A stretch of 64,000 nt of DNA from JASHSH01 sp036490215 (lineage in GTDB: Bacteria; Pseudomonadota; Alphaproteobacteria; Rhodospirillales; Magnetospirillaceae): the NCBI GenBank assembly GCA_036490215.1, contig DASXEH010000003.1, forward strand, positions 62,001 to 126,000. Direction: 5' to 3'. Position 1 is the stretch's first letter, and the number at the start of each line of letters is the position of its first letter. A model generated the notes under the pieces. That model was given only the letters and a program-made list of their open reading frames with translations, did no database searches and was not told where the DNA came from. The translations under genes were made by a program, and so were the position numbers. Shown one piece after another: positions 25,749 through 34,878 of the stretch.

Positions 25749-25921
25749 ACCGGACGGCACGCGGCCCGGATCATAGCGGCGCCCACGCTCGGGTCAAGGC
25801 GGTGGCCGGCTCTCGCTAAATTATGATTTTCAGCCGATTGAGTTCCGATTGAGTTGACAAGAGTCGCGCAGAGGATTCTTGTGAACGGGCCCGTAGCCCG
25901 CTTCGAAGAGCCCTGTCTCCC

Positions 25922-26449
25922 ATGATGATTCGTCGTTTTGCGCCACTGGTCCTTGGCACCGCCGCTCTAGGCTTGCTCCTTGGTTTGACCCTGCCCCTGA
26001 TGGCCGCCGATACGGCGCCGAAATCGCTGGGCAAGTTCGGTGAGTGGGAAGCCTTCGCCAAGACCGGCCCCGACGGCAAGGTCTGCTACGCCGCCAGCCT
26101 GCCGAAGCAGAGCAAAAACGCGCCCAAAACCCGCGAGCGGGCCTATACCCTGGTTAGCAATCGCCCCTCCGACAAAAGCCATAACGTGATCGGGATTACG
26201 GCCGGCTTTGCCCTGAAAAAGGGTGCCTCGGCCCTTTTGCAGGTCAGCGGCAACCGCTTCGACCTCTATACCGTCGATCAAACCGCCTGGAGCCGCGACG
26301 ATAAAGCCGTTGTGGCTGCCCTGACCAAGGCCAAAACCGCTACCTTCGTCGGCTACCCCGCCAAGGGCGAGCCGGTGGCCGATGTCTATGGTCTGGAAGG
26401 GTTTGGCGACGCCAAAGCCGCCATCGATAAGGCCTGTGGCGGCAAATAA
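25922..26449 (+). CDS. IalB (invasion-associated locus B) family protein
   Basis: A 175-residue exported protein of the IalB family, common in Alphaproteobacteria and of poorly defined envelope function. A signal peptide spans about residues 1-29 (ending LMAADTAP). The mature part begins with the family-typical FGEWEAFAK...GKVCYAAS. Two cysteines (one in VCYAAS, one in KACGGK near the C-terminus) could form a disulfide. A direct 11-bp tandem repeat (CCGATTGAGTT, 25834-25855) and a TTGACA lie 60-90 bp upstream and may belong to its promoter. Confidence 0.85.
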   Translation: MMIRRFAPLVLGTAALGLLLGLTLPLMAADTAPKSLGKFGEWEAFAKTGPDGKVCYAASLPKQSKNAPKTRERAYTLVSNRPSDKSHNVIGITAGFALKKGASALLQVSGNRFDLYTVDQTAWSRDDKAVVAALTKAKTATFVGYPAKGEPVADVYGLEGFGDAKAAIDKACGGK

Positions 26450-26531
26450 GGCCCGAATACCAGCCTAAACACCCCTGCCGTGCCACGGTGACGCTTGCCC
26501 CGGGCCCCTTTCCGGGCCATATCACTGCCCC

Positions 26532-27671
26532 ATGAGCGAAACCGCTGCCACCGCCGCGCCTACCGCCGCTGCGCCGACCCCCACCAAGGAATTGGTGGGT
26601 CTGTCCCGCGAAGAACTGGAAGCCGCCCTGATCGAACTGGGCGAGAAGCCGTTCCGCGCGCGCCAGCTGTGGCATTGGATTTATCATCGCGGCGCAACCG
26701 ATTTCGCCCAGATGTCGACCCTGGCCAAATCGCTGCGCGAGGTGATGGCAGCGAACTATGTGGTGGGCCGGCCGACCGTGTCACGCGACCAGGCGTCGCT
26801 GGACGGCACGCGCAAATGGCTTTTGAAATTCGCCGACGGCAACGAAGCCGAGACGGTGCATATCCCCGAAGAAGATCGCGGCGCGATCTGCGTCTCGTCC
26901 CAGGTGGGCTGCACGCTGACCTGCCGCTTCTGCCACACCGGCACCCAAACCTTGGTGCGCAATCTCACCGCCGGCGAGATCGTCGGCCAGGTGATGGCGG
27001 CGCGCGATGCGTTCGGCGAATGGCCGAGCCCGCCCGATGGCCGCCAGATTTCGAACATCGTCCTCATGGGCATGGGCGAGCCGCTGTTCAACTACGAGAA
27101 CGTATCGAAGGCGCTGCGCATCATCATGGATGGCGAAGGCATCGCCATCTCGAAGCGCCGCATCACGCTCTCGACCGCCGGCGTGGTGCCGATGATCCGC
27201 CAATGCGGCGAGGAACTGGGCGTCAATCTCGCCATCAGCCTCCACGCGACAAACGATGAGCTGCGCGACGAGATTATGCCGATCAACAAGAAGTATCCGC
27301 TGGCGGAACTCTTCGCCGCACTGCGCGAATATCCGACCAACAATGCGCGCCGCATCACCTTCGAATACGTGATGCTGAAGGGCATCAACGACAGCCCAGC
27401 CGAGGCGCGTGCGCTGGTGAAGCTGGTCGAGGGGATTCCCGCCAAGTTCAACTTGATCCCGTTCAACCCCTGGCCGGGCTCGGGCTACGAAACCTCCGAA
27501 CCGGCGGTGGTGCAGAAGTTCTCGGACCTGCTGTTCGAGTCGGGCTATTCGGCGCCGGTGCGCAACCCGCGCGGCCGCGACATTCTGGCAGCTTGCGGCC
27601 AGCTGCGGTCCGAGAGCCAGCGCCTGCGCAAAAACGCGCTGGCCAAGCAAGCCTCCGCTTCCGACGCGTGA
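26532..27671 (+). CDS. rlmN: Dual-specificity 23S rRNA A2503/tRNA A37 C2-methyltransferase RlmN
   Basis: A 379-residue radical SAM enzyme that methylates C2 of adenine 2503 in 23S rRNA and adenine 37 in some tRNAs. The iron-sulfur cluster motif CxxxCxxC is C127-C131-C134 (GCTLTCRFCHTG). The GMGEPLFNYENV motif binds SAM, and the methyl-carrying cysteine is in DILAACGQLR near the C-terminus. The N-terminus has an Ala/Pro/Thr-rich extension of about 18 residues before the conserved helical domain (LSREELEAALIELGEKPFRA). The gene stands 82 bp after the IalB gene. Confidence 0.97.
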   Translation: MSETAATAAPTAAAPTPTKELVGLSREELEAALIELGEKPFRARQLWHWIYHRGATDFAQMSTLAKSLREVMAANYVVGRPTVSRDQASLDGTRKWLLKFADGNEAETVHIPEEDRGAICVSSQVGCTLTCRFCHTGTQTLVRNLTAGEIVGQVMAARDAFGEWPSPPDGRQISNIVLMGMGEPLFNYENVSKALRIIMDGEGIAISKRRITLSTAGVVPMIRQCGEELGVNLAISLHATNDELRDEIMPINKKYPLAELFAALREYPTNNARRITFEYVMLKGINDSPAEARALVKLVEGIPAKFNLIPFNPWPGSGYETSEPAVVQKFSDLLFESGYSAPVRNPRGRDILAACGQLRSESQRLRKNALAKQASASDA

Positions 27672-27752
27672 CTCTCCAGACGCCCTCACTCGCGCACAGG
27701 TGAGTTGAAATGAGTGCGTTGAAGTGGGCGAACTGAGAGCGGAACGAACATC

Positions 27753-28517
27753 ATGAGCATCCTGCCGAAGCTGTTCCAACTCTATGTCGATGCTGGTTAT
27801 CAGCCGCTCACCGGCTACAACTCGTACTTCTTCCAGAACTATCGCGCGGCGCCGTTCACGAAACTGGTGAAGGGCGGTCAGGCCACCAGCGAATGGGGCC
27901 TGGCGCTGCAGGAAATCATGTTCCTCGAACACTTCGGCACCTATCTCAAGCCGAAACGCGTTTTCGTCATCGGCAACGCAGAGGGTTGGAGCACGATCGC
28001 TTTGGCCCTGACCTTTCCGGACGGAAAGGTCGTGGGCATCGATCCCAACTCGCCCGGCAATCAGCTCACCAATCAGATCGCGCGCAAAAATGGTCTCACC
28101 GTCCAGGCTGTGGACGCGAGTTCACCCGGCGATGTGAAGGCCGTCTGCGATCAGTTCCTCGACGGTCCGATCGATCTCGCGCTGATCGACGGCGTTCATC
28201 AGCCGGAGAACATGGTCGTCGATTTTGAAGCGGTGCAGGCCCGCGCCGCGCCCGACGCGATCTTCGTTTTTCACGATGTGATGATCTGGAATCTGGTCGA
28301 CACCTTCCACGCGCTGCGCGAGAAGCATGGGCTGCAAGGCCGCATTCTGACGCGCACGCCATCTGGAATGGCCGTTGCGTGGCGCACCGCGTCGCCGGAT
28401 TTCGTTGCGTACATCGAAGCGTTCACCGAGGCGCCCAACGTATTCAAGTCGTATCGCCGCCTTGTGCTCGATCATCAGGTCGATCGGCTGTACGCCGCGA
28501 CTGACGCGCTCAAATAA
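27753..28517 (+). CDS. Class I SAM-dependent methyltransferase (Methyltransf_24-like)
   Basis: A 254-residue Rossmann-fold methyltransferase-like protein. Motif I is VFVIGNAEGWSTIALAL (about 70-86), the ribose-binding acid is in VVGIDPNSPG, and motifs around DLALIDGVH (about 145-153) and IFVFHDV complete the core. The N-terminus (YNSYFFQNYRAAPF) is not diagnostic. Members modify sugars, lipids or small molecules. No neighbouring gene hints at the substrate. Confidence 0.75.
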   Translation: MSILPKLFQLYVDAGYQPLTGYNSYFFQNYRAAPFTKLVKGGQATSEWGLALQEIMFLEHFGTYLKPKRVFVIGNAEGWSTIALALTFPDGKVVGIDPNSPGNQLTNQIARKNGLTVQAVDASSPGDVKAVCDQFLDGPIDLALIDGVHQPENMVVDFEAVQARAAPDAIFVFHDVMIWNLVDTFHALREKHGLQGRILTRTPSGMAVAWRTASPDFVAYIEAFTEAPNVFKSYRRLVLDHQVDRLYAATDALK

Positions 28518-28625
28518 AAATACAAAATAGTGATTATGGTTGCGCGAGTAATGCGGATCGCATGCGCAACTTTTTCATGAATAGTGACTGCGGCTGTAGG
28601 CTTTTCGTCAGAACCGCATGGGTCC

Positions 28626-28657
28626 TGTGACGCCCGTCACCTTGTGATCCTTGTCAC
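28626..28657. promoter_or_regulatory. Tandem CRP/FNR-like operator pair
   Basis: Two successive TGTGA-N6-TCAC elements, at 28626-28640 and 28643-28657, share the CRP-family consensus half-sites and are offset by 17 bp. They lie about 145 bp upstream of the receiver-like gene at 28803, in a 285-bp non-coding gap. A CRP/FNR-type regulator is the natural candidate; none is encoded in this window. Confidence 0.5.
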
Positions 28658-28802
28658 GTTTTTTCTACTTTCAAAGCGCTAGCCTGTATCTTATGAGCAA
28701 ATTGTATGTGATCCTTCAAATCGTTCGCATGGCCGCCGCCACGCATTATTTGCGGCGTAGCAAGCGCGGCGTCGAACAACGTTAGGGGGCGAGAGAGTTC
28801 AG

Positions 28803-29786
28803 ATGGCTTTGGGACCGGCACACGGCGCACCGCGATTTGAGCGATTGAACTTCGTACTCGGTCAGGGCGACCAAGGCGAAACGGCGATCGTGAGAGATGC
28901 CCTGCGCGCCCGCGGCGTGCAGCGGGTCGCCGATTGCGGATCGGGCACGGATCGCCTGTTCAACGCGCTGGACGATCAGATCGTCGATCTGGTGGTCTAT
29001 GATTTCGAACTGCTGCGCGACCGCTTCGTCGACGTGATGCAGATGATCCGCAAGAAGTCGCGCGGGTTGAATCCGTTCACTGTCATCGTCGCCACCGTCG
29101 ACGACTCGAATGCCGAAACCGTGAAGCGCCTGGTGCGCGCCGGTGTCGACGATCTGATCCGCCGGCCGATCACCGGCGAGCGCCTGTTCCAGAGCATCAG
29201 CAGCCTGATGGAACAGCGCAAGCCATTCATCGTCGCCAATGACTATGTGGGCCCCAGCCGCCGCCTTGATGGCCGGACCGAGCGTCCCGCCGGTCATTCG
29301 ATGATCCAGGTGCCGAATACGATGCGCAGCCGCGCCATCGACGGCGTGAGCGAAGACGAAATCCAGCGCATGGTCGAGGAGGCTGTTTCCAACCTGCGCG
29401 ACAAGCAGCTGGTGGCCTGCGGCGGGGAGATCGAGAATCTCTCGCGCGTGCTGATGGATCGTTACGCGCTGCTCAAAGAATCGCCCGATCGCATCGACGA
29501 GGTGCGCGCCATCCTGCGCCGGCTGGAAGTGGTGTCCGATGATTTGCATCTGCGCTGCCGCGGCACGCAGTTCGAACGCATCGGCGATCTGGCCAAGATG
29601 GTCCTGGCCCTGACCCAGCGCATCAACCGCAGCTCGATTGGCCAGGCGGTGACCGAGGTGCAGCTGGTGGGCAAGCTGGCTGCGGCAATCACGCGGGCGC
29701 TCGCCGTCGAGCGCGACTCGGTCGGCGTGATGCGCGACATCGCCGATACCATCGCCAATTTCACCGGCGCCAAAAGCCGGCACTGA
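28803..29786 (+). CDS. Receiver-domain-like protein with C-terminal helical region
   Basis: A 327-residue soluble protein. Residues about 14-140 look like a CheY-type receiver: an initial strand (NFVLGQGDQGE), a candidate phosphoacceptor region VDLVVYDFELLRD and a late lysine-free RRPITGERLF segment. The usual acidic pair and the conserved lysine are not clear, so phosphorylation is uncertain. Residues about 185-325 are mostly helical (EDEIQRMVEEAVSNL) and contain no DNA-binding or enzymatic motif I recognise. A pseudo-receiver signalling protein is likely. Tandem CRP/FNR-like sites lie upstream and a terminator downstream, so it is its own transcription unit. Confidence 0.6.
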   Translation: MALGPAHGAPRFERLNFVLGQGDQGETAIVRDALRARGVQRVADCGSGTDRLFNALDDQIVDLVVYDFELLRDRFVDVMQMIRKKSRGLNPFTVIVATVDDSNAETVKRLVRAGVDDLIRRPITGERLFQSISSLMEQRKPFIVANDYVGPSRRLDGRTERPAGHSMIQVPNTMRSRAIDGVSEDEIQRMVEEAVSNLRDKQLVACGGEIENLSRVLMDRYALLKESPDRIDEVRAILRRLEVVSDDLHLRCRGTQFERIGDLAKMVLALTQRINRSSIGQAVTEVQLVGKLAAAITRALAVERDSVGVMRDIADTIANFTGAKSRH

Positions 29787-29798
29787 TTCCCGAAAGCG

Positions 29799-29834
29799 GG
29801 CGGAGTCGGCCAAGGCCGATTTCCGCCTATTTTT
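29799..29834 (+). terminator. Rho-independent terminator
   Basis: A GC-rich stem built from GGCGGA-GTCGGCC (29799-29811) and its complement ending TCCGCC at 29827, with one bulge, is followed by TATTTTT. It lies 13 bp after the receiver-like gene's stop and insulates argG. Confidence 0.8.
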
Positions 29835-29853
29835 CAACGCTTCCGCCCCCGCC

Positions 29854-29881
29854 TTGCCTAAATAGGCAACCGCCCTATACT
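29854..29881 (+). promoter_or_regulatory. Promoter of argG
   Basis: TTGCCT (29854-29859), 16 bp, TATACT (29876-29881), about 33 bp before the argG ATG. The -35 is embedded in a perfect inverted repeat, TTGCCTA-AA-TAGGCAA (29854-29869), which could be an operator for an arginine- or other repressor. Confidence 0.6.
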
Positions 29882-29914
29882 CCCGGCCTTACACAAGGAT
29901 TCGGGACGATTTCG

Positions 29915-31132
<1,218 letters not shown>

Positions 31133-31146
31133 GAAACGTCAGATCG

Positions 31147-31236
31147 TATTCGTCTTTGCGAGCGAAGCGAAGCAATCCAGAGAGCAGAACAAGACCCTGG
31201 ATCGCTTCGTCGCTTTGCTCCTCGCGATGACGAATA
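31147..31236. repeat. Imperfect palindromic intergenic repeat
   Basis: Two arms of 30-40 bp face each other: the left arm runs TATTCGTC...GCAATCCAG (31147-31180) and the right CTGGATCGC...GACGAATA (31197-31236). The left arm lacks about 7 bases relative to the right. A roughly 16-base spacer separates them. The sequence type (GCGAGGAGCAAAGCGACGAAGC) resembles dispersed intergenic palindromes known in many proteobacteria. It lies between argG and the DUF1272 gene and may fold as a strong mRNA 3' hairpin. Confidence 0.7.
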
Positions 31237-31268
31237 AAGATGGGCCATTTAGTTTTGGAAGATTGGCA

Positions 31269-31520
31269 ATGCTTGAATTGCGTCCCAATTGCGAGTGTTG
31301 CGATCGCGACCTTCCGCCGGAGTCGACCGAAGCCCGCATCTGTACCTACGAGTGCACCTTCTGCGTCCGCTGTGCCAACGAGACACTGAAGGGCATTTGC
31401 CCCAACTGCGGCGGCAACCTCGTCGCACGGCCGATCCGCCCGCCGCGGATGCTGGAAAAGAACCCCGCTTCGACCAAACGCGTTCTCAAACCGAACGGCT
31501 GCACGCAAGCAGCCGAGTAG
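31269..31520 (+). CDS. DUF1272 zinc-ribbon-like protein
   Basis: An 83-residue member of DUF1272. It begins MLELRPNCECCDRDLPP and carries eight cysteines arranged as CxCC, CxxxCxxC, C and CPNC, consistent with two zinc-binding knuckles. Function is unknown. I chose ATG 31269, where the family normally starts, with GGAAGA upstream; the frame extends upstream into the palindromic repeat. It converges on the TetR gene with 4 bp between stops. Confidence 0.85.
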   Translation: MLELRPNCECCDRDLPPESTEARICTYECTFCVRCANETLKGICPNCGGNLVARPIRPPRMLEKNPASTKRVLKPNGCTQAAE

Positions 31521-31524
31521 ACGC

Positions 31525-32157
31525 TCAGGCTGCGCCTAGGGATTTGAGATAGGCGCAGAGCATGTCAGCGACGGCATCGGCATAGGCATCGATCTCATCG
31601 GGCTTGCGAGGACTTTCCGAGAACTCGCTCCCGACCCCGCTGAGCGTGGTTCGGATCACGGTGCTGGCTAAAACATGCGTTGCATCCGACGATACCGGCA
31701 GCGCCTCCCGCAAGAAAGCGCGGATCGTGCGCTCGACCGAGTCCTTGGGTTCCTGCGCCTCGGGCGCATCGCGATAGAGCGGCGCGGCGTCGTTGAGCGC
31801 CACGCGCATCGCGGCCTCGTCGCATTCCGAACGAATGAAAGTGTGGACCAGGATGCGCAGCCGCTCGAGCGGCGGCTTATGCGTGTCCTCGAGTATTGCG
31901 CGCAGGAGATCACTGGTCTGCCGCCACTCATCGCTCTGCAGGCGGAAGAGAATCGCGGCCTTGTTGGGAAAGTATTGATACAGCGAGCCGACGGCGACGC
32001 CCGCCTTCTCGGCCACGCGCGCGGTGGTGAAACGCGGCGCACCTTCCTGCGCCAAAACCTGAGCCGCGGCTTCTAGAATCGTCGCGACCAGCTCGGTCGA
32101 ACGCGCCTGCCGCGGCTGTTTTCGTGAGGAAATCTGGGCCTTTGGACGATCGGTCAT
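31525..32157 (-). CDS. TetR-family transcriptional regulator
   Basis: A 210-residue repressor. The N-terminal helix-turn-helix (about 15-65) includes RFTTARVAEKAGVAVGSLYQYFPNKAAIL. The rest is an all-helical ligand domain with no recognisable specificity. It is divergent from an MFS efflux gene with 209 bp between starts, a usual repressor/efflux arrangement. The in-frame extension upstream of 32157 runs over the presumed operator and was excluded. Confidence 0.9.
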   Translation of the reverse strand: MTDRPKAQISSRKQPRQARSTELVATILEAAAQVLAQEGAPRFTTARVAEKAGVAVGSLYQYFPNKAAILFRLQSDEWRQTSDLLRAILEDTHKPPLERLRILVHTFIRSECDEAAMRVALNDAAPLYRDAPEAQEPKDSVERTIRAFLREALPVSSDATHVLASTVIRTTLSGVGSEFSESPRKPDEIDAYADAVADMLCAYLKSLGAA

Positions 32158-32199
32158 GGGGCCGCCATCGGGACAGGTGGGAATGCGAATAGCGAAACT

Positions 32200-32211
32200 G
32201 ACGAATTCGTC
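32200..32211. promoter_or_regulatory. Candidate TetR operator
   Basis: A perfect 12-bp palindrome, GACGAATTCGTC, in the gap between the divergent TetR and MFS genes. Position and symmetry fit an operator bound by the adjacent regulator; the palindrome is short, so chance occurrence is possible. Confidence 0.4.
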
Positions 32212-32366
32212 GTATTTGTACTTCCGCGCAGCGATGCGCACAAATTCAATGTCGGCAGCCCTGCCGGCCGTAGGCGTCTCACGTCAGACAACGCACAACG
32301 ATCCTCGTCGATCGGTGTGCATATTTGTCTGCACCCCGTCGATCGAGGGCGAGCCTGGAGACCGCT

Positions 32367-33560
32367 ATGGCGTTCCAATCGACCCGTGATCCGGCGCAGA
32401 ACCGCCTTCTGCTCCTCGCGATCATTCTCTTCTTCTCATATCTCTGCGTCGCGATGTCGCTGCCCATCGTGCCGGTTTTCGTGACCGGACAGCTTGGGCT
32501 CAGCAATGGCTGGGCCGGGCTCGGCGCAGGCATTGCCTTTCTTTCGACCATCGCCACCCGCGCCCATGCCGGCGGTTTCTCCGATCGCCATGGCGCCAAG
32601 CGCGCAGTGGGGCGTGGCCTGGGCTTCTACATCGTAGGCGGGGCGGTCTCGCTGGTCGCGGGCCTGCCGCTCCATGTCGATCCCTCCATAGCCTTCGTGA
32701 TCCTGCTGATCGGCCGGCTGTTCCTCGGACTGGGCGAGAGCCTGGTCGGTGTCGGCGTCGTCAGCTGGGGCATCGGCTTGGTCGGCCCCGCACGCTCGGG
32801 CAAAGTCTTGGCCTTGGTCGGCGCGGCGCTCTATGGCGCGTTCGCCGTGGGTGGCCCGATCGGCCTGGCGCTGCTGAACCATCTCGGCTTTGCCGGCGCG
32901 ATGACTGTCAGCGCGGTGCTGCCGTGCCTGGGGCTGCTGGCGATATGGCCCATCGTCGGCATCGCCGCGCATCCCGATATGGAGCGGCCATCGTTCTGGA
33001 CCGTGATGGGCAAGATCTGGGCGCATGGATCGATCGTCTGCCTGCAGGGCATCGGCTTCGCCGCGATCGGTGCGTTCTTCGTGCTCTATTTCCTCAATCA
33101 CAGCTGGAGCTATGCCGGGCTCGGTCTGACGGCCTTCGGCGGCGGCTTTGTGCTGGTGCGCGTGCTGTTCGGTCATCTGCCGGATCGCATCGGCGGACTG
33201 CCGGTGGCGATCGCATCACTGGCTGTCGAGACCATCGGGCAGATTCTGATCTGGAGTGCGACCGATCCGGTCGTGGCCCTGGCCGGCGCGCTGCTGACCG
33301 GGCTCGGCTGCTCGATGGTCTTCCCCGCCATGGGGCGCGAGGTCGTCCATATCGTGCAGCCGCATCTGCGCGGTGCGGCCTTGGGTGGGTTCGCGGCCTT
33401 CCAGGATCTCGCTTATGGCTTAACGGGTCCGGTGGCCGGGCTTCTGGCCGACCGCGCCGGCTATGGCAGCATCTATCTGATCGGTGCCGCCGCGGCGGGC
33501 CTCGGCTTCATTCTCGCGCTTGGCCTACACCACCGAACACGGACAGCGATAGCGCGCTAA
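32367..33560 (+). CDS. MFS transporter, YhhS/arabinose-efflux-like
   Basis: A 397-residue major facilitator with twelve predicted membrane helices. The N-terminus (LLLLAIILFFSYLCVAMSLP) and the loop AGGFSDRHGAKRAVGRGL (the MFS A-motif between helices 2 and 3) closely resemble the YhhS subfamily. Members of this group export sugars or small drugs. ATG 32367 has GGAG 6 bp upstream; the 42-bp upstream extension lacks a site. It is probably repressed by the divergent TetR protein. Confidence 0.88.
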   Translation: MAFQSTRDPAQNRLLLLAIILFFSYLCVAMSLPIVPVFVTGQLGLSNGWAGLGAGIAFLSTIATRAHAGGFSDRHGAKRAVGRGLGFYIVGGAVSLVAGLPLHVDPSIAFVILLIGRLFLGLGESLVGVGVVSWGIGLVGPARSGKVLALVGAALYGAFAVGGPIGLALLNHLGFAGAMTVSAVLPCLGLLAIWPIVGIAAHPDMERPSFWTVMGKIWAHGSIVCLQGIGFAAIGAFFVLYFLNHSWSYAGLGLTAFGGGFVLVRVLFGHLPDRIGGLPVAIASLAVETIGQILIWSATDPVVALAGALLTGLGCSMVFPAMGREVVHIVQPHLRGAALGGFAAFQDLAYGLTGPVAGLLADRAGYGSIYLIGAAAAGLGFILALGLHHRTRTAIAR

Positions 33561-33570
33561 TCGCGGCAAC

Positions 33571-33591
33571 GCGGCCGGCAATGCCGGCCGC
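33571..33591. terminator. Bidirectional hairpin between MFS gene and folD
   Basis: An 8-bp GC stem, GCGGCCGG and CCGGCCGC around a 5-base loop, lies between two convergent genes (stops at 33560 and 33600). It is followed by TGTTTG on the plus strand. The T-tracts are weak on both strands. Confidence 0.55.
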
Positions 33592-33599
33592 TGTTTGCC

Positions 33600-34538
33600 C
33601 TACGCACGCCAGTCATAGGGCGTCGGCTCGGGGTAGCGGCTGAAGCGCCGTTCCTTGCCCCAATCGAGCCCGACCAGATCGGAACAGGCTTCGAGCGTAT
33701 TGCGCATCAGCATGGCGATGGTCATCGGGCCGACGCCGCCCGGCACCGGTGTGATCAGGCCGGCAATCTGCGAGGCTTCGGCGAAATCGACATCGCCCAC
33801 CAGCTTGCTTTTGCCCGCTTCGGCGGCGGGAACACGGTTGATGCCGACATCGATGACGATCGCGCCGGGTTTCACGAAGTCGCCTTTGATCATCCCAGGC
33901 TTGCCGATGGCGGCCACCAGAATATCGGCGCCGCGGCACACGGCAGCGACATCCTTGGTTCGCGAATGCGCCATGGTGACGGTGCAGTGCTCGCGCAGCA
34001 GCAGCTGTGCCATCGGCTTGCCGACCAGGGTCGAGCGTCCGACCACCACGGCCGTCTTGCCGGCGAAATCGACCCTTTCGCGCTTCATCAGATGCAGACA
34101 GCCGAGCGGCGTGCAAGGCACGAAACTATGCGCGCCGACGCCGGCCAGTTTCCCCGCGTTGAGCGGATGCAGCCCGTCGACATCCTTGGCCGGATCGATC
34201 GCCTCGATGATCCGCAGCGGATCGATCTGCTGCGGCAAAGGCATCTGTACGAGGATGCCATGGACCGCTTCGTTCGCGTTCAGCTGCCGCACCACATCCA
34301 GCAATTCGGCCGTGGTGGCATTGGCAGGCAAGGTATGCTCGAAGGACTTCATGCCGGCTTCTTCGGCGCGGCGGCGCTTGTTCTTCACATAGGTGTGGCT
34401 GGCCGGATCGTCGCCGACGAGCACGGTCGCGAGACCCGGCGCGGGAAGGCTGGCCGATTTCAGATCGGCGACGCGCTTGGTTATGGCCTCATAGATCTCC
34501 GCTGCAGCGGCCACCCCGTCGATCACGCGTGCGCTCAT
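33600..34538 (-). CDS. folD: Bifunctional methylenetetrahydrofolate dehydrogenase/cyclohydrolase
   Basis: A 312-residue FolD that interconverts 5,10-methylene-, 5,10-methenyl- and 10-formyl-tetrahydrofolate using NADP. Y50 and K54 (TYVKNK) are the cyclohydrolase catalytic residues; QMPLPQQID and the PGGVGPMTIAML signature near residue 270 are both present, as is the dinucleotide-binding VVVGRSTLVGKP. The C-terminus is about 15 residues longer than E. coli FolD. It overlaps the upstream DUF167 gene by ATGA, forming a yggT-yggU-folD operon. Confidence 0.97.
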   Translation of the reverse strand: MSARVIDGVAAAAEIYEAITKRVADLKSASLPAPGLATVLVGDDPASHTYVKNKRRRAEEAGMKSFEHTLPANATTAELLDVVRQLNANEAVHGILVQMPLPQQIDPLRIIEAIDPAKDVDGLHPLNAGKLAGVGAHSFVPCTPLGCLHLMKRERVDFAGKTAVVVGRSTLVGKPMAQLLLREHCTVTMAHSRTKDVAAVCRGADILVAAIGKPGMIKGDFVKPGAIVIDVGINRVPAAEAGKSKLVGDVDFAEASQIAGLITPVPGGVGPMTIAMLMRNTLEACSDLVGLDWGKERRFSRYPEPTPYDWRA

Positions 34539-34876
34539 TCGGTCCCCATCGCTTGATCCAGGCGGTCGCGCAGTCGCGCCACATCGCCGGCCACAAAAAG
34601 AAGTTTCCGCCGCCCCGATGCACCGGCGTCGATGCTGACCGAGGCTTTGGTGACACCGAGCGACAAAGCCACCAAGGCGATCAGAGCCGCATTGGCTTTG
34701 CCATCCACCGGCGGCGCATTCACCGCGATCTTCAGCGCCGTCTGCCCATCGGCCTCGCGCACCACACCATCGATCCCGTCGCGCCGGGCACGCGGGCTGA
34801 GCCGCACGGCCAATCGCGCGCCACCAGGAGCCGCCGTCAGCGCGTCACGAGGTCGCGCGGTGGGTGGCTCAACCAA
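34535..34876 (-). CDS. yggU: DUF167 (YggU) family protein
   Basis: A 113-residue member of the YggU/DUF167 family of unknown function. The conserved core is RLSPRARRDGIDG, LKIAVNAPPVDGKANAALIALVA and VSIDAGASGRRKLLFVAG. No ATG or GTG is available in a sensible place; the TTG at 34876, just after the YggT stop, is the best start. The frame stays open upstream to 35311 but there it only shadows yggT. It ends overlapping folD by 4 bp. Confidence 0.8.
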   Translation of the reverse strand: MVEPPTARPRDALTAAPGGARLAVRLSPRARRDGIDGVVREADGQTALKIAVNAPPVDGKANAALIALVALSLGVTKASVSIDAGASGRRKLLFVAGDVARLRDRLDQAMGTE

Positions 34877-34878
34877 CC

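Noticed and set aside
28693..28785. A 30-codon ORF starting MSKLYVILQIV just before the receiver-like gene
   Set aside because: No ribosome-binding site and too short to judge; could be a leader peptide but nothing supports translation.
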